A stretch of 64,000 nt of DNA from Neobacillus citreus (lineage in GTDB: Bacteria; Bacillota; Bacilli; Bacillales; Cytobacillaceae), in the NCBI RefSeq assembly GCF_018343545.2, contig NZ_JAGYPE020000023.1:1-64000 (forward strand). Direction: 5' to 3'. Of the stretch, positions 34,908 to 45,077 are shown one piece after another. Each line of letters starts with the position of its first letter. Positions within the stretch are counted from its first letter, which is position 1. The translations under genes and the position numbers were made by a program. The notes under the pieces were generated by a model. That model saw only the letters and a list, made by a program, of their open reading frames with translations. It was not told the DNA's origin and ran no database searches.

Positions 34908-35223
34908 AGGGTTCTTTTTATTAGAATTACTGTTGTCCTTATCAGCTATGTTTTTGATTTGTTTGGTTTTCATTCCGTCGGTCACGGATTTAAGAAAGCA
35001 ATCCGTAAATTTGCAGATTGAGAAAAAGATGAGGCAGATCATGTATGAGGAACTGGAGGCAAAATTAATTGATAATCGGACATTTGCCAATTATACATTG
35101 GTACAAAATGAGATTGGTTATCAAATTACTTGGAAGGACTCCTTCGGGCAAAAGGAGGTTTGCGTTAAAGTTGAAAAAACGCCCTTACATTTGGAAAATG
35201 AAATTTGTGGCAGTCTCGAATGA
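34891..35223 (+). CDS. comGE: minor pseudopilin ComGE
   Basis: 110-aa minor pseudopilin. The cleavage motif is KG|FFLLELLLSLSAMF, an atypical but acceptable variant with Glu five residues after Gly. The ATG at 34891 has AAAAGG upstream; an ORF extension to 34873 lies inside comGD without a ribosome site. It overlaps both neighbours. Assignment as ComGE is by position between comGD and comGF. Confidence 0.82.
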   Translation: MLQNNKGFFLLELLLSLSAMFLICLVFIPSVTDLRKQSVNLQIEKKMRQIMYEELEAKLIDNRTFANYTLVQNEIGYQITWKDSFGQKEVCVKVEKTPLHLENEICGSLE

Positions 35224-35647
35224 AAAAGGTTTTACGCTCATTGAGGTAATGTTTTCGTTGGTAATTTTTTCAATTATTGTTTTTTATATGACACCTCTCT
35301 TTCAACTTATTCTTGACAATAAGGAGAATCAAGCGAGTATTCAGGCAATGGAATGGGAGGTTTTCTGCAGCCAAATAAAAAAAGAAATCCGCTGGTCGAC
35401 CAAGGCAGAGGTAGTTTCCAATCGGCTGATCCTAACAAAAGACGGAGAAACCATTTATTATGAAATTTACGGCAGCAATTTAAGAAGACGGGTTAACTCG
35501 ACGGGGCATGAAATTATCCTGCAGAATGTTTCACAGCATTCGTTTGCTTTGGTGAATAATGCCGTAAAGGTAACGGTAAAGGATTTAAAAGGAATAGAGT
35601 ATTCTGTTACCGCCTATTCTTTAATTGATTGGAATAAGAGCACATGA
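35198..35647 (+). CDS. comGF: minor pseudopilin ComGF
   Basis: 149-aa minor pseudopilin. The prepilin motif KG|FTLIEVMFSLVIFSIIVFYM begins 12 residues after the chosen ATG (35198), which lies 26 bp inside comGE. A longer frame from 35069 would give an unlikely 55-residue basic leader. The soluble part is a beta-strand-rich domain typical of ComGF (REIRWSTKA-like region KKEIRWSTKAEVVSNRLIL). The stop overlaps the comGG start by four bases. Confidence 0.86.
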   Translation: MKFVAVSNEKGFTLIEVMFSLVIFSIIVFYMTPLFQLILDNKENQASIQAMEWEVFCSQIKKEIRWSTKAEVVSNRLILTKDGETIYYEIYGSNLRRRVNSTGHEIILQNVSQHSFALVNNAVKVTVKDLKGIEYSVTAYSLIDWNKST

Positions 35648-36024
35648 AAAATAGCCAAAAAGGCTTCACTTATCCCCTTACATTATGTCTGTTGATCATT
35701 TTTCTGCTGTTTTTTTCAATGGAGGTGGAGAAGCTTCTGTCGGAGAGAAAGCTAGCGCACGAATCAGCCGTTATTTTGCAGGAAGAGTATTATTTCTTGT
35801 CATCGGTAAAGAAATTCGAAACTCAGGCTCAGGTGTCAGGAACAATCCCGTCTAAAGGAACGTTTGGATTTCAGAAGGGGAATATGGATTTTCTCGCCGA
35901 TCCCCCGTCAGGATATGTCCAAAGAGTTTCCTTTACACTCCGGCTTCAGTCGGGAGAATTGGTAAACGGAAAAGGATATTTTGACACGAGGTCAAAAAAG
36001 CTAATGAAATGGATTACTTATTGA
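35644..36024 (+). CDS. comGG: competence protein ComGG
   Basis: 126-aa minor pseudopilin-like protein with one N-terminal hydrophobic helix (residues 10-26). The leader reads KGFTYPLTLCL and lacks the usual Glu at +5, as I also recall for B. subtilis ComGG (GFIYP). The tail GKGYFDTRSKKLMKWITY resembles the family. It is the last comG gene. ATGA-type overlap with comGF. Confidence 0.82.
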   Translation: MKNSQKGFTYPLTLCLLIIFLLFFSMEVEKLLSERKLAHESAVILQEEYYFLSSVKKFETQAQVSGTIPSKGTFGFQKGNMDFLADPPSGYVQRVSFTLRLQSGELVNGKGYFDTRSKKLMKWITY

Positions 36025-36080
36025 TTTGAAAGGATAAACCTTGGACATACTTGTAATGTAAGTTAAAGGCAGGTGTGTAC

Positions 36081-36275
36081 ATGAAAACGAATGATTATGT
36101 AAAATATATGACGCAAACAATTGTCAAATATGCGGACCAGCCGAAAGACGAACGAAAACGTCAGCGCCTCGAGCGAAAACAGACCAAAGCATCCTTCTGG
36201 TATCGCTGGTTTGGCATCCTTCCCTATATTGTGTATTCAGAGGTTAAGAGACGGAAAATAAGAGACGGAAAATGA
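36081..36275 (+). CDS. yqzE: YqzE family protein
   Basis: 64-aa basic protein beginning MKTNDYVKYMTQTIVKYADQ, with a C-terminal hydrophobic patch FWYRWFGILPYIVYS and the end KRRKIRDGK. It matches YqzE, the small conserved gene after comGG in bacilli; function unknown. The ATG at 36081 has AGGTG 5 nt upstream; the GTG six bases earlier is part of that site. It is likely transcribed with comG or from a weak internal promoter. Confidence 0.82.
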   Translation: MKTNDYVKYMTQTIVKYADQPKDERKRQRLERKQTKASFWYRWFGILPYIVYSEVKRRKIRDGK

Positions 36276-36297
36276 AAGACAGTGGACTTTAAAAAGT

Positions 36298-36335
36298 AAC
36301 CCCCAAGCATAATTTTACGACTTGGGGGTTTTCTT
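36298..36335 (+). terminator. comG-yqzE terminator
   Basis: Stem AACCCCCAAG / CTTGGGGGTT with a 14-nt AT-rich loop and TTCTT tail, after yqzE. Confidence 0.85.
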
Positions 36336-36395
36336 ATGGTCTAGGAAATTATAGATTAACTCATAGTTGATAACTTGTTACTAGTATAGACACGT

Positions 36396-36543
36396 CCAGC
36401 TCCAGCGCCCTAGCGGCTAGTGTCCTTCGCTCTCCGCCCTACGATAAGTCAACATCGAATCGCTTACGCTCTTCGTGTTTCCTTTATCTCAGTTGGAGAG
36501 CTCCAGGCCATACGCCGCTGAACAGGGCGCTTGCGCTTTTGTT
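36396..36543 (-). repeat. bcr1-like repeat between yqzE and yqhG
   Basis: About 148-bp GC-rich element. Its reverse complement starts AAAAGCGCAAGCGCCCTG and ends GGGCGCTGGAGCTGGACG, the same framework as the element at 33968-34088 in the opposite orientation but with a different middle. The two flank the comGC-yqzE block. No gene in this stretch. Confidence 0.75.
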
Positions 36544-36544
36544 C

Positions 36545-37336
36545 TTAAATTGCTTTTTCTGTTAAGTAAAACAGCCCGCCATTGATAAAGGAAATGTGAA
36601 TTCGCGGCTCATATTGATCCTTGAGAGCCTGTTTTTCTGTCTCATAGCTTTCGTTTTCATCTTCGATGTCCTCGTAAAAATGATTCAACAGTTCTAAATC
36701 CTTCTCCCAGCGTATCTTTGCTTCATCGGCCCAGGTATGGTCATCATTTTCAATTACTGATTTTAAATAATTTTCAATTCGAACCATTCCGCTTTTTGGT
36801 TTAACCAGTGGTGATAATGTAAACGAGTAATCAGGAATTTTCGGCGTTAACGAAATTTTAAGCAGGTAATTATGAAAATCCTCCACCATTTTCCCGTTAA
36901 TAAGCTGAAGGCCGATTGATTTAAAAATATCGCGTTTACGGTCACATTGATAGGAGATTTTTACATTCATGCATAGCCATGGCAGCAAGGGAGTCTGGAC
37001 GGCGGAGTTGCCGTGATTTTCATAAAGCCTTATATATCTGGCTAAATTTTTTGTAGACTCAAAAATTTGATGCAGGCGGGGCGAACCAAAATGGATGGTT
37101 TCCCCTTTGAGATTTTCAGGTGCTGCTTTTTTGTTGGTGATAAGGGTCAATCTCATTGGATTTGGTATTCCGCCAGTTTTCTCTAAATAATGCCAGTAAA
37201 AGGGCCGATTCATTAGTTCCTTATCCATTTCAATTGTTAGTTGGACATCTAAGTATCCAGGGTGATTAGTGACAATGGGACATTCATTTGCCATAAAATA
37301 ATTTAAAAGAAACTTATGAATTTCCTGCTGCTGCAT
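36545..37336 (-). CDS. yqhG: YqhG family protein
   Basis: 263-aa cytoplasmic protein of the YqhG family. Typical blocks are QQEIHKFLLNYFMANECPI at the start, GYLDVQLTIEMDKELMNRPFYWHYLEKTGG split across residues 27-55, and a Glu/Asp-rich C-terminal helix. Function is unknown. It is encoded immediately downstream of the SNF2-type helicase gene and overlaps it by 23 bp, so the two are translationally coupled and probably work together. AAAGGAG 6 nt before the ATG. Pairing and order match B. subtilis yqhH-yqhG. Confidence 0.85.
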   Translation of the reverse strand: MQQQEIHKFLLNYFMANECPIVTNHPGYLDVQLTIEMDKELMNRPFYWHYLEKTGGIPNPMRLTLITNKKAAPENLKGETIHFGSPRLHQIFESTKNLARYIRLYENHGNSAVQTPLLPWLCMNVKISYQCDRKRDIFKSIGLQLINGKMVEDFHNYLLKISLTPKIPDYSFTLSPLVKPKSGMVRIENYLKSVIENDDHTWADEAKIRWEKDLELLNHFYEDIEDENESYETEKQALKDQYEPRIHISFINGGLFYLTEKAI

Positions 37337-39002
37337 GTGATTCTCCTTTTTTCATATTTTGTGCAAATTCAATCATTGAGGATAAATTCTCCATTTTAAT
37401 CCGCATTTCCCCTTCTGAGCAGGAGTCGCCAAAGATATCCATTATATGATCTTCAATATTTCCGAATTCTAGTTTTGTTAAAATATCATCAAGTTCTCCG
37501 ATGACTCTTTCAAATAAATCAATCTTTTCGTATAAAAGCTTTAAAATATGCTCTTCCACCGTATCTTTGATGGCAAAATTATAAATCATGACATCTTTTT
37601 CCTGACCGAGGCGGTGAATCCTTCCGATGCGCTGCTCTAGTCTCATCGGGTTCCAAGGCAGATCAAAATTGATAATGTGGTTGCAAAATTGCAGGTTAAT
37701 CCCTTCCCCGCCCGCTTCAGTGGCAATCAGCACCTGGGCATGCTTTTGGAACAACTCGCGCATCCAGTCCTTTTTCCCGCGCTTGAAACCGCCGCGGAAA
37801 GGAACGGAGGAAATTCCGTGCTGCTTTAAATACCACTGTAAATATAATTGGGTAGCCCGGTATTCCGTAAAAATAATCACTTTATCATTTATTTTCTGAA
37901 TTAATTCAAGGGCTTTTACTGCCTTGGAATTTTGCTCGACGGTCTCTACCTTTTTAATTAAAAAGTTGATTTGTTCTTGATAGGCCTGCGTTGGGTTTTC
38001 CTTTTTAAGAAGCATGTTTTTTAAGGTATAGAAAACGGCCTCGCGGCTTGAGCATGCTTCACGCTGCAAAGTCATCACAGAAAAACTGCTCGTTTGAACC
38101 CAGTCTCCCTCATTTTTAAGCTCTAAGATGGAGTCATACAGGTCGCGTTCCGATTTTGTAAATTCAATCGGAATTGTCTCCACATGCCGTTTCGTCCATT
38201 CGATTCCTGTATCGGCACGGCGGTTACGGATCATGACTTTATTGACTAGCTCTTTTAGATGCTGGTCATCATTTAAGGAACGGGAATCACGTTTATATTT
38301 TTCGTAAAAGACAGTTTCATTCCCTAAGTGACCAGGCTTTAATAGGGATACGAGGTTAAAAATCTCCTCAATCCTGTTTTGAATCGGTGTTGCCGTCAGC
38401 AATAAACAAAACTTCTTTTTTAAGTTTTGAACAAATTCGTAGTTTTTGGTTTTATTATTTTTTAATTTATGGGCTTCATCGATAATGATGAGGTCATAGT
38501 CTTGCTTGTAAATGATCTCCCGATGCGGATTTCGTTTCGCCGTATCGATGGAGGAAACAACGACATCACATTGTTCCCAAACATAGCTTTTTCTTTGAGT
38601 GACAGCTGGTATATAAAATTTGCTATTTAATTCCTGTGCCCACTGGGTGACTAAGGAGGCGGGAACAAGAATTAACACTTTTTTCACTAATCCGCGAATC
38701 ATGTATTCTTTTAAAATTAACCCTGCCTCAATAGTCTTTCCGAGACCCACTTCATCCGCAAGGATGGCCTTTCCGTTCATGTTTTCAACCACCTGCTTGG
38801 CTGTTTCAAGCTGATGAGGGAGAGGCGTCAAATTTGGCAGATGCTTTGGGGCCTGCAGGCCTTCGAATTCCGGGACCACCAAGTGTTTTTCAATATCGAT
38901 GGCCAATTTAAAAAGCTCCCAATTCCCCCAAGGTCCATCATGATCAATTTTATGTAAAAAATCATCCTGCCAGGAGGAATCAAATTCCATTTCGACATTC
39001 AT
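37314..39002 (-). CDS. yqhH: SNF2-type DEAD/H helicase YqhH
   Basis: 562-aa SNF2-superfamily ATPase. The helicase core shows motif I ADEVGLGKTIEA, motif II LIIIDEAHKLKNN, motif III LLTATPIQN, and in the second domain IIFTEYRATQLYL, LIATEAGGEGINLQF and QRIGRIHRLGQ (motif VI). The protein ends shortly after the core without an extra DNA-binding domain. It probably translocates on nucleic acid or remodels a nucleoprotein; the target is unknown. AAAGGAG lies 9 nt before the ATG. It is the first gene of a two-gene operon with yqhG, divergent from the glycine riboswitch. Confidence 0.9.
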   Translation of the reverse strand: MNVEMEFDSSWQDDFLHKIDHDGPWGNWELFKLAIDIEKHLVVPEFEGLQAPKHLPNLTPLPHQLETAKQVVENMNGKAILADEVGLGKTIEAGLILKEYMIRGLVKKVLILVPASLVTQWAQELNSKFYIPAVTQRKSYVWEQCDVVVSSIDTAKRNPHREIIYKQDYDLIIIDEAHKLKNNKTKNYEFVQNLKKKFCLLLTATPIQNRIEEIFNLVSLLKPGHLGNETVFYEKYKRDSRSLNDDQHLKELVNKVMIRNRRADTGIEWTKRHVETIPIEFTKSERDLYDSILELKNEGDWVQTSSFSVMTLQREACSSREAVFYTLKNMLLKKENPTQAYQEQINFLIKKVETVEQNSKAVKALELIQKINDKVIIFTEYRATQLYLQWYLKQHGISSVPFRGGFKRGKKDWMRELFQKHAQVLIATEAGGEGINLQFCNHIINFDLPWNPMRLEQRIGRIHRLGQEKDVMIYNFAIKDTVEEHILKLLYEKIDLFERVIGELDDILTKLEFGNIEDHIMDIFGDSCSEGEMRIKMENLSSMIEFAQNMKKGESHAAAGNS

Positions 39003-39117
39003 CCGTTTCAGCTCCTTTTTTCGATAAATTGTTATTGCCCGATATGTTGTTTTAATGGTAGGATGATAATAGCTTTGAAAGTTTCAAATATTTAAATAAG
39101 GTAATCTATTTTTTAAG

Positions 39118-39123
39118 TATAAT
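39118..39123 (+). promoter_or_regulatory. gcv operon -10 element
   Basis: Perfect TATAAT about 45 bp before the glycine riboswitch. A clear -35 hexamer at the right distance is not visible, so only the -10 is marked. Confidence 0.5.
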
Positions 39124-39165
39124 TAGTATGACCAAATTGGAAAAAAATATTATAAGTGCGAATGA

Positions 39166-39370
39166 AAACAAGGGGAGAGACTACTTTTTGTAGCGCCGAA
39201 GGAGCAAGCAGCTTATGTGAATCTCTCAGGCAAAAGAACTCTTGTTGGACGCAGCTCTGGAGAGTGCTGGATGATAACAGCCACCAAAGGGGACAGCCGA
39301 TTTAGGTAAACTTTCAGGTGCAAGGACAGAGACCTTCTTTATTGGTAAAGGGAGGTTTCTGTCCTTTTTT
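39166..39370 (+). ncRNA. tandem glycine riboswitch with terminator expression platform
   Basis: Two glycine aptamers in tandem, from the GGGGAGAGAC opening of aptamer 1 (about 39166-39264) through AATCTCTCAGGCAAAAG and ACTCTTG...CTCTGGAGAG. Aptamer 2 (about 39265-39335) contains CAGCCACCAAAGGGG and TTTCAGGTGCAAGGACAGAG. The expression platform is a terminator, AAGGACAGAGACC paired with GGTTTCTGTCCTT followed by T6 (39322-39369). Glycine binding should sequester the first terminator arm (the second aptamer's P1) and switch gcvT-gcvPA-gcvPB on, as in the B. subtilis gcvT leader. Confidence 0.95.
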
Positions 39371-39479
39371 GCACCTTTTTGTTGTTTTTAGGAAAACGGC
39401 AAGGAGTTTTCCTATTTTTGTTAATTGGCAATAATTCATTTTTACAAATAATGAACATGTAGTAAATGAAGGGGGATTT

Positions 39480-40589
39480 ATGATGACGGAATTAAAACGC
39501 ACTCCGCTGTTTGAAGTTTACAAGGAATACGGCGGAAAAACCATCGATTTTGGCGGCTGGGAGTTGCCTGTCCAGTTTTCAAGCATCAAGGATGAGCATG
39601 AAGCTGTCCGCACGAAAGCCGGTTTATTCGATGTATCCCATATGGGCGAAGTTGAAGTAAAGGGCCCAGACAGCCTCAACTATTTACAAAAATTGATGAC
39701 AAATGACATTTCAAAAGTGAAAGACGGCGGGGCACAATATACTGCGATGTGCTATGAAAACGGTGGAACTATTGACGACCTGCTTGTTTACAAGGTTGAA
39801 GACAATCATTATTTGCTTGTTGTCAACGCATCGAATATTGAAAAGGACTACAACTGGCTGGAGAAGCATCTTGAAGGCGATGTAACAATCGAAAACTTGT
39901 CTGAAACAATGGCGCAGCTTGCGCTTCAAGGCCCTCTTGCTGAAAAGGTATTACAGAAGCTTGCTTCAGAGACGGATTTAAGTCAAATCGGCTTTTTCAA
40001 ATTCCAGCAGGAAGTTGTTTTAAATGGGAAAAAAGCACTTGTATCTAGAACTGGTTATACAGGGGAAGACGGCTTTGAAGTATATTGTGATGCCGGTGAT
40101 GTCGTCGAACTCTGGACAGCCATTCTTGAAGCCGGAAAAGACGAGGGAGTTATTCCTTGCGGCCTCGGTGCACGCGACACACTTCGTTTTGAAGCAAACT
40201 TAGCGCTTTACGGCCAGGAATTATCACCGGAAATTTCCCCGCTTGAGGCAGGAATTGGCTTTGCAGTGAAATTGAATAAAGAGGCTGATTTTATTGGAAA
40301 AGAAGCTCTCGTGAAACAAAAGGAAGCAAGTTTGTCCCGGAAGCTTGTTGGGGTTGAGATGGTTGACCGGGGAATTCCGCGACACGGCTATCCAGTTTAC
40401 AAAGGGGAAGCGCTAATTGGTGAAGTTACCACCGGTACACAGTCCCCAACCTTAAAGAAAAACATCGGTCTTGCCCTCATTTCTTCCGAACATGCAGGAC
40501 TCGATACCGAAGTGGAAGTTGAAATTCGCGGCAAACGTTTAAAAGCGAAAGTGGTTCCTACACCTTTTTATAAAAGAGAAAAGAAATAG
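39480..40589 (+). CDS. gcvT: glycine cleavage system T protein (aminomethyltransferase)
   Basis: 369-aa enzyme that transfers the methylene group from the aminomethyl-lipoyl H protein to THF, releasing ammonia. The family signatures [34 protein letters not shown] and [13 protein letters not shown]-type block [15 protein letters not shown] are clear. Start is one of two adjacent ATGs after AAGGGGG. It heads the gcvT-gcvPA-gcvPB operon controlled by the glycine riboswitch 110 nt upstream. The H protein gene is elsewhere, as in B. subtilis. Confidence 0.96.
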   Translation: MMTELKRTPLFEVYKEYGGKTIDFGGWELPVQFSSIKDEHEAVRTKAGLFDVSHMGEVEVKGPDSLNYLQKLMTNDISKVKDGGAQYTAMCYENGGTIDDLLVYKVEDNHYLLVVNASNIEKDYNWLEKHLEGDVTIENLSETMAQLALQGPLAEKVLQKLASETDLSQIGFFKFQQEVVLNGKKALVSRTGYTGEDGFEVYCDAGDVVELWTAILEAGKDEGVIPCGLGARDTLRFEANLALYGQELSPEISPLEAGIGFAVKLNKEADFIGKEALVKQKEASLSRKLVGVEMVDRGIPRHGYPVYKGEALIGEVTTGTQSPTLKKNIGLALISSEHAGLDTEVEVEIRGKRLKAKVVPTPFYKREKK

Positions 40590-40607
40590 CAGAAGGGAGC
40601 AAGGTTT

Positions 40608-41954
40608 ATGAAACATCGCTATTTACCCATGACTGAACAAGATAAGCAGGCAATGCTGGAGACAATTGGCGTTTCCACTGTCGATGAACTATTCAGTGAT
40701 ATTCCTGAAAAAGTACGATTTAAAGGTGAATACAATATTAAACCGGCAAAATCAGAAACAGCTTTGATGAAAGAACTTTTTCAGTTAGCAAGCCGAAATG
40801 CTGATTTAAAATCGAATGTGTCTTTCTTAGGTGCCGGAGTTTATGACCACTATATGCCAGTTATCGTTGACCATGTCATTTCAAGATCAGAGTTCTACAC
40901 AGCCTATACACCTTACCAACCGGAGATCTCCCAAGGGGAACTGCAGGCGATTTTTGAATTCCAAACAATGATTTGTGAATTAACAGGAATGGATGTGGCT
41001 AACTCCTCGATGTATGACGGCGGTACCGCACTTGCTGAAGCAGCAATGCTAAGTGCTGGTCACACTAAACGGAAAACCATCCTGGTTTCCGGTGCTGTCC
41101 ACCCTGAATCCCGTGAGGTTCTGGAAACTTACGCAAAGGGTCAATACCTTGATGTGATTGAGGTTCCTGTGAAGGATGGCATTACTGATGTTGAAGCCCT
41201 AAAAGGATTGCTAAATGCTGACGTAGCCGCGGTTGTCGTTCAATATCCAAACTTTTTAGGTCGAATTGAACCTTTAAAAGAGCTTGAAGAGATTATTCAC
41301 GAAAATAAAGCAATGTTTGTTGTTTCCAGCAATCCATTATCACTTGGAATTTTGACACCTCCAGGAAAATTTGGTGCAGATATTGTTATCGGCGATGCCC
41401 AGCCGTTCGGAATCCCGACTGCCTTTGGAGGTCCGCACTGTGGCTATTTTGCGGTTACGACCAAGCTAATGCGTAAAGTTCCCGGACGTCTTGTCGGCCA
41501 GACAACAGATGACCAAGGCCGCCGCGGATTTGTTTTAACACTGCAGGCACGTGAGCAGCATATCCGCCGCGATAAGGCGACTTCTAATATTTGCTCCAAC
41601 CAAGCCTTAAATGCCCTTGCTGCATCTGTTGCGATGACTGCCCTTGGAAAAAAAGGTGTCCGCGAAATCGCAACAGCCAATTTACAAAAGGCTCATTATG
41701 CGAAAATCGCTTTTAAACAAGCAGGATTTGAAGTAGTTAATGATGGTCACTCCTTTAACGAGTTTGTTGTCAATTTAAATAAACCGGTAAAAGAGGTTAA
41801 TCAGCAGCTGCTCCAAAAAGGAATCATTGGCGGTTATGATTTGGGCCGTGACTATCCTGAGCTTGCAGGTCATATGCTGGTCTGCGTGACAGAGCAAAGA
41901 ACGAAGGAAGAGATTGATACATTAGTGAAAGAATTGGGGGATTTGCATGCATAA
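40608..41954 (+). CDS. gcvPA: glycine dehydrogenase (decarboxylating) subunit 1
   Basis: 448-aa N-terminal half-type subunit of the P protein, which decarboxylates glycine and passes the aminomethyl group to lipoyl-H protein. Recognisable blocks are [38 protein letters not shown] and [19 protein letters not shown]. The subunit lacks the PLP lysine, which is in GcvPB, so the active enzyme is a heterotetramer. AAGGGAGC before the ATG. It overlaps gcvPB by 8 bp. Confidence 0.95.
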   Translation: MKHRYLPMTEQDKQAMLETIGVSTVDELFSDIPEKVRFKGEYNIKPAKSETALMKELFQLASRNADLKSNVSFLGAGVYDHYMPVIVDHVISRSEFYTAYTPYQPEISQGELQAIFEFQTMICELTGMDVANSSMYDGGTALAEAAMLSAGHTKRKTILVSGAVHPESREVLETYAKGQYLDVIEVPVKDGITDVEALKGLLNADVAAVVVQYPNFLGRIEPLKELEEIIHENKAMFVVSSNPLSLGILTPPGKFGADIVIGDAQPFGIPTAFGGPHCGYFAVTTKLMRKVPGRLVGQTTDDQGRRGFVLTLQAREQHIRRDKATSNICSNQALNALAASVAMTALGKKGVREIATANLQKAHYAKIAFKQAGFEVVNDGHSFNEFVVNLNKPVKEVNQQLLQKGIIGGYDLGRDYPELAGHMLVCVTEQRTKEEIDTLVKELGDLHA

Positions 41955-43407
41955 TCAAGACCAGAAGCTGATTTTTGAAGTGAGTACACCAGGCCGGGTC
42001 GGATACAGCCTTCCGGAAATGGATGTTCCTGAAGCAGATGTTGCTGCGCTCCTTCCAGAAGGATATTTAAGGGAAGAAGAACCTCTGCTCCCTGAAGTTT
42101 CAGAACTGGATATCATGCGCCATTATACGTCCCTCTCCAGACGGAATCACGGTGTAGACTCCGGTTTTTATCCATTAGGGTCTTGTACGATGAAATACAA
42201 TCCTAAGATTAATGAGAATGTAGCCCGCTACAATGGGTTTGCACATATTCACCCGCTCCAGGATGAAAGTTCCGTTCAAGGTGCGCTTGAGCTTTTATAT
42301 GACCTTCAGCAGCATTTAAAAGAAATTACCGGTATGGATGAAGTGACCTTACAGCCGGCAGCAGGTGCCCACGGGGAATGGACCGGATTGATGATGATTC
42401 GTGCATACCATGAGGCAAATGGCAACCTAAAACGGACCAAGGTTATCGTACCTGACTCCGCTCACGGTACCAACCCAGCTTCTGCAACAGTTGCAGGACT
42501 TGAGACGGTTACAGTAAAGTCGAATGAAAATGGTCTTGTAGACTTAGAAGACTTAAGAAGAGTGGTGGGTGAAGATACAGCTGCGTTAATGTTGACGAAC
42601 CCGAATACACTTGGCCTTTTTGAAGAACATATTGTCGAAATTGCTGACATCGTCCACGAAGCTGGCGGTAAGGTTTATTACGACGGGGCGAACCTAAACG
42701 CAGTTCTATCAAAAGCCCGCCCGGGTGATATGGGCTTTGACGTAGTTCACTTGAATCTTCACAAAACGTTTACTGGCCCGCACGGAGGCGGCGGTCCTGG
42801 TTCCGGTCCTGTCGGTGTGAAGTCAGATTTAATTCCGTTCCTGCCAAGACCGGTTATTGCCAAACGAGGCGACGAATATGTCTTAGATTATGATCGTCCG
42901 CAATCAATTGGCCGCGTTAAGCCATACTACGGAAACTTTGGCATTAACGTCCGCGCTTATACCTATATTCGGTCTATGGGGCCAGACGGCTTAAAAGCAG
43001 TGACTGAATATGCTGTTTTAAATGCTAACTATATGATGAGAAGATTGGCGGAGTATTATGATCTGCCGTTTGACAGACATTGTAAGCATGAGTTTGTATT
43101 AAGCGGAAGACGCCAGAAGAAATTAGGCGTCCGCACATTGGATATTGCGAAGCGACTGCTTGATTTCGGCTTCCATCCACCAACCATTTACTTCCCATTA
43201 AATGTGGAAGAATGTATCATGATTGAGCCGACAGAAACAGAATCTAAGGAAACGTTAGATTCCTTTATCGACATCATGATCCAAATCGCCAAGGAAGCCG
43301 AGGAAAATCCGGAAATCGTCCAGGAGGCTCCGCACACAACCGTGGTAGGCCGCTTAGATGAAACGACAGCTGCGCGTAAGCCGGTTTTACGATATCAGAA
43401 TGCATAA
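41947..43407 (+). CDS. gcvPB: glycine dehydrogenase (decarboxylating) subunit 2
   Basis: 486-aa PLP-bearing subunit of the split glycine decarboxylase. The PLP lysine lies in [18 protein letters not shown]; other conserved blocks are [13 protein letters not shown] and [12 protein letters not shown]. It acts with GcvPA in the glycine cleavage system, giving CO2, NH3 and methylene-THF with T, H and L proteins. GGGGG lies just before the ATG within gcvPA. The operon ends with a strong terminator. The nearby lipM gene supplies lipoyl precursor for H protein. Confidence 0.96.
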   Translation: MHNQDQKLIFEVSTPGRVGYSLPEMDVPEADVAALLPEGYLREEEPLLPEVSELDIMRHYTSLSRRNHGVDSGFYPLGSCTMKYNPKINENVARYNGFAHIHPLQDESSVQGALELLYDLQQHLKEITGMDEVTLQPAAGAHGEWTGLMMIRAYHEANGNLKRTKVIVPDSAHGTNPASATVAGLETVTVKSNENGLVDLEDLRRVVGEDTAALMLTNPNTLGLFEEHIVEIADIVHEAGGKVYYDGANLNAVLSKARPGDMGFDVVHLNLHKTFTGPHGGGGPGSGPVGVKSDLIPFLPRPVIAKRGDEYVLDYDRPQSIGRVKPYYGNFGINVRAYTYIRSMGPDGLKAVTEYAVLNANYMMRRLAEYYDLPFDRHCKHEFVLSGRRQKKLGVRTLDIAKRLLDFGFHPPTIYFPLNVEECIMIEPTETESKETLDSFIDIMIQIAKEAEENPEIVQEAPHTTVVGRLDETTAARKPVLRYQNA

Positions 43408-43416
43408 AAAGATTAA

Positions 43417-43450
43417 CAGGCTCTGGATTGCTCCGGAGCCTGCTTTTTTA
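43417..43450 (+). terminator. gcv operon terminator
   Basis: Stem AGGCTCTGG / CCGGAGCCT with loop ATTGCT and GCT6 tail after gcvPB. Confidence 0.85.
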
Positions 43451-43502
43451 GCTTTTATATCAATTCGCCAATAGACGTTGTGATTTTTCATAAAAATCAA
43501 TA

Positions 43503-43530
43503 TAAAAGGCCCCAGAAAGGTTCTGGAGCC
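43503..43530 (-). terminator. yqhL terminator
   Basis: Imperfect stem GGCCCCAGAA / TTCTGGAGCC with AGG loop; on the minus strand it is followed by TTTTATA. It lies downstream of the rhodanese gene. Confidence 0.7.
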
Positions 43531-43542
43531 CATTAATTACGA

Positions 43543-43926
43543 TTATTTCTTGGCTTTCACTTTACCTGACCACTTTTTGAACCCGCCTTGAAGCTGGGTT
43601 AGATCCTTGTAGCCTTTTTTGTGTAAAAATTGAGCTGCACGAGCACTGCGCATGCCGCTTTGGCAATATAAATAAACAGGCATGTCCGGTCTGATTTCTT
43701 TCATGCGCATTCTAATTTGTGACATTGGAATATTACGTGCTCCTAAAATATGTCCGCCTTCAAATTCATTTGGTTCACGAACATCAATCAGCTGTGCCTT
43801 TCTGTATCCTGCACGGAATTCCTCTTCTGTTACTGTTTTTACAATCCTTTTTTGATAAAAAAAAGTAAAAACAGAGTAGATGATAACCGCTACGACAATG
43901 ATTAATAAAACATAAAGTGAATTCAA
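43543..43926 (-). CDS. yqhL: membrane-anchored rhodanese-like protein YqhL
   Basis: 127-aa protein with an N-terminal membrane helix (residues 3-21, LYVLLIIVVAVIIYSVFTF) and one rhodanese domain (about 32-125). The catalytic loop is CQSGMRSA with Cys as persulfide carrier. The CH2A-like IDVREPNEFEGGHI is also present. Sulfur-transfer substrate is unknown; the position between gcvPB and lipM matches B. subtilis yqhL. It is transcribed opposite to both neighbours. Confidence 0.87.
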   Translation of the reverse strand: MNSLYVLLIIVVAVIIYSVFTFFYQKRIVKTVTEEEFRAGYRKAQLIDVREPNEFEGGHILGARNIPMSQIRMRMKEIRPDMPVYLYCQSGMRSARAAQFLHKKGYKDLTQLQGGFKKWSGKVKAKK

Positions 43927-44107
43927 CTTCTATTTGCCCCCTTCTAGCTTGTTGCACTAGTATATATTATATTAGTCATTTTCTTAAAGATAAAGAAGAA
44001 TGGACAAAAATCTTCTTAAAAAATTATACCAAAAACATCTCATTTTGAAATTCCCCCTCATTTTGATAGACTAGTAAAAGGAAATTATAAATAAAAGAGG
44101 TTTTTCT

Positions 44108-44944
44108 ATGGAAAAGGAAATATGGCGGTTTATCGATTCTGGTAATAGTACTCCTGCTTTTAACATGGCATTGGATGAAGCCTTGTTAGATTGGCACAGC
44201 GAAGGAAAGATTCCACCGGTGATCCGATTTTACGGCTGGAACCCGCCGACGCTGTCCGTTGGTTACTTTCAAAAGGTTGAAAAAGAAATTGATATGGAAG
44301 CGGTAAAAACACACGGGCTTGGCTTTGTCAGAAGACCAACTGGAGGCAGAGGCGTTCTCCATGAGCATGAACTGACATACAGCGTCATTGTTTCAGAGGA
44401 GCATCCAGCAATGCCCAAAACAGTTACTGAAGCTTATCGTGTTATTTCTGAAGGGATTTTAAAAGGATTTCATCAACTGGGACTAGAAGCATATTTTGCT
44501 GTTCCGAAAACAGCAGAGGAACGGGATGCCTTAAAAAATCCTAGGTCCGCGGTTTGCTTTGATGCCCCCAGCTGGTATGAGTTGGTGGTGGAAGGGCGCA
44601 AGGTCGCAGGAAGTGCTCAAACACGGCAGAAGGGTGTCATTCTCCAGCATGGCTCGATTCTTTTGGATCTGGATGAAGAAAAGCTTTTTAGCTTATTCAA
44701 ATACCCGAATGACCGGGTGAAGGAGCGGATGAAAAAAGCATTCAAGGATAAGGCTGTTGCCATTAATGCGATTAGTCCGCGAAGGATTACTCTCGATGAG
44801 GCCAAGGAAGCTTTTTATAAAGGATTCGCAGAAGGTTTAAATATTGAGCTTGAATCCTATCAGTTGACAGATGAAGAGCTTGCCTATGTTAATAAGCTCG
44901 CAAAAGAACGGTATGAAAATGATGAGTGGAATTTTAAGAGATGA
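44108..44944 (+). CDS. lipM: octanoyltransferase LipM
   Basis: 278-aa enzyme that moves octanoate from acyl carrier protein to the glycine cleavage H protein, the first step of lipoate assembly. The LplA-type fold is indicated by [16 protein letters not shown] and [19 protein letters not shown]. Cys150 in [12 protein letters not shown] matches the acyl-enzyme cysteine of B. subtilis LipM. AAAAGAGG precedes the ATG. Its location close to gcvPAB fits, because H protein is the acceptor. A terminator follows. Confidence 0.93.
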   Translation: MEKEIWRFIDSGNSTPAFNMALDEALLDWHSEGKIPPVIRFYGWNPPTLSVGYFQKVEKEIDMEAVKTHGLGFVRRPTGGRGVLHEHELTYSVIVSEEHPAMPKTVTEAYRVISEGILKGFHQLGLEAYFAVPKTAEERDALKNPRSAVCFDAPSWYELVVEGRKVAGSAQTRQKGVILQHGSILLDLDEEKLFSLFKYPNDRVKERMKKAFKDKAVAINAISPRRITLDEAKEAFYKGFAEGLNIELESYQLTDEELAYVNKLAKERYENDEWNFKR

Positions 44945-44950
44945 CTTGCT

Positions 44951-44972
44951 AAAGCGGCTTTGCCGCTTTTTT
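44951..44972 (+). terminator. lipM terminator
   Basis: Stem AAAGCGGC / GCCGCTTT with loop TTT and T6. Confidence 0.85.
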
Positions 44973-45077
44973 CCTATTTCATTGGAGGCAACCGGCGAAA
45001 ATTGTTAAAATTTCTCGTTTTATAGCGAAAATTGCACTATATCTTTTATTTTCTCGTGAATCTATTTATTTTAAAGT

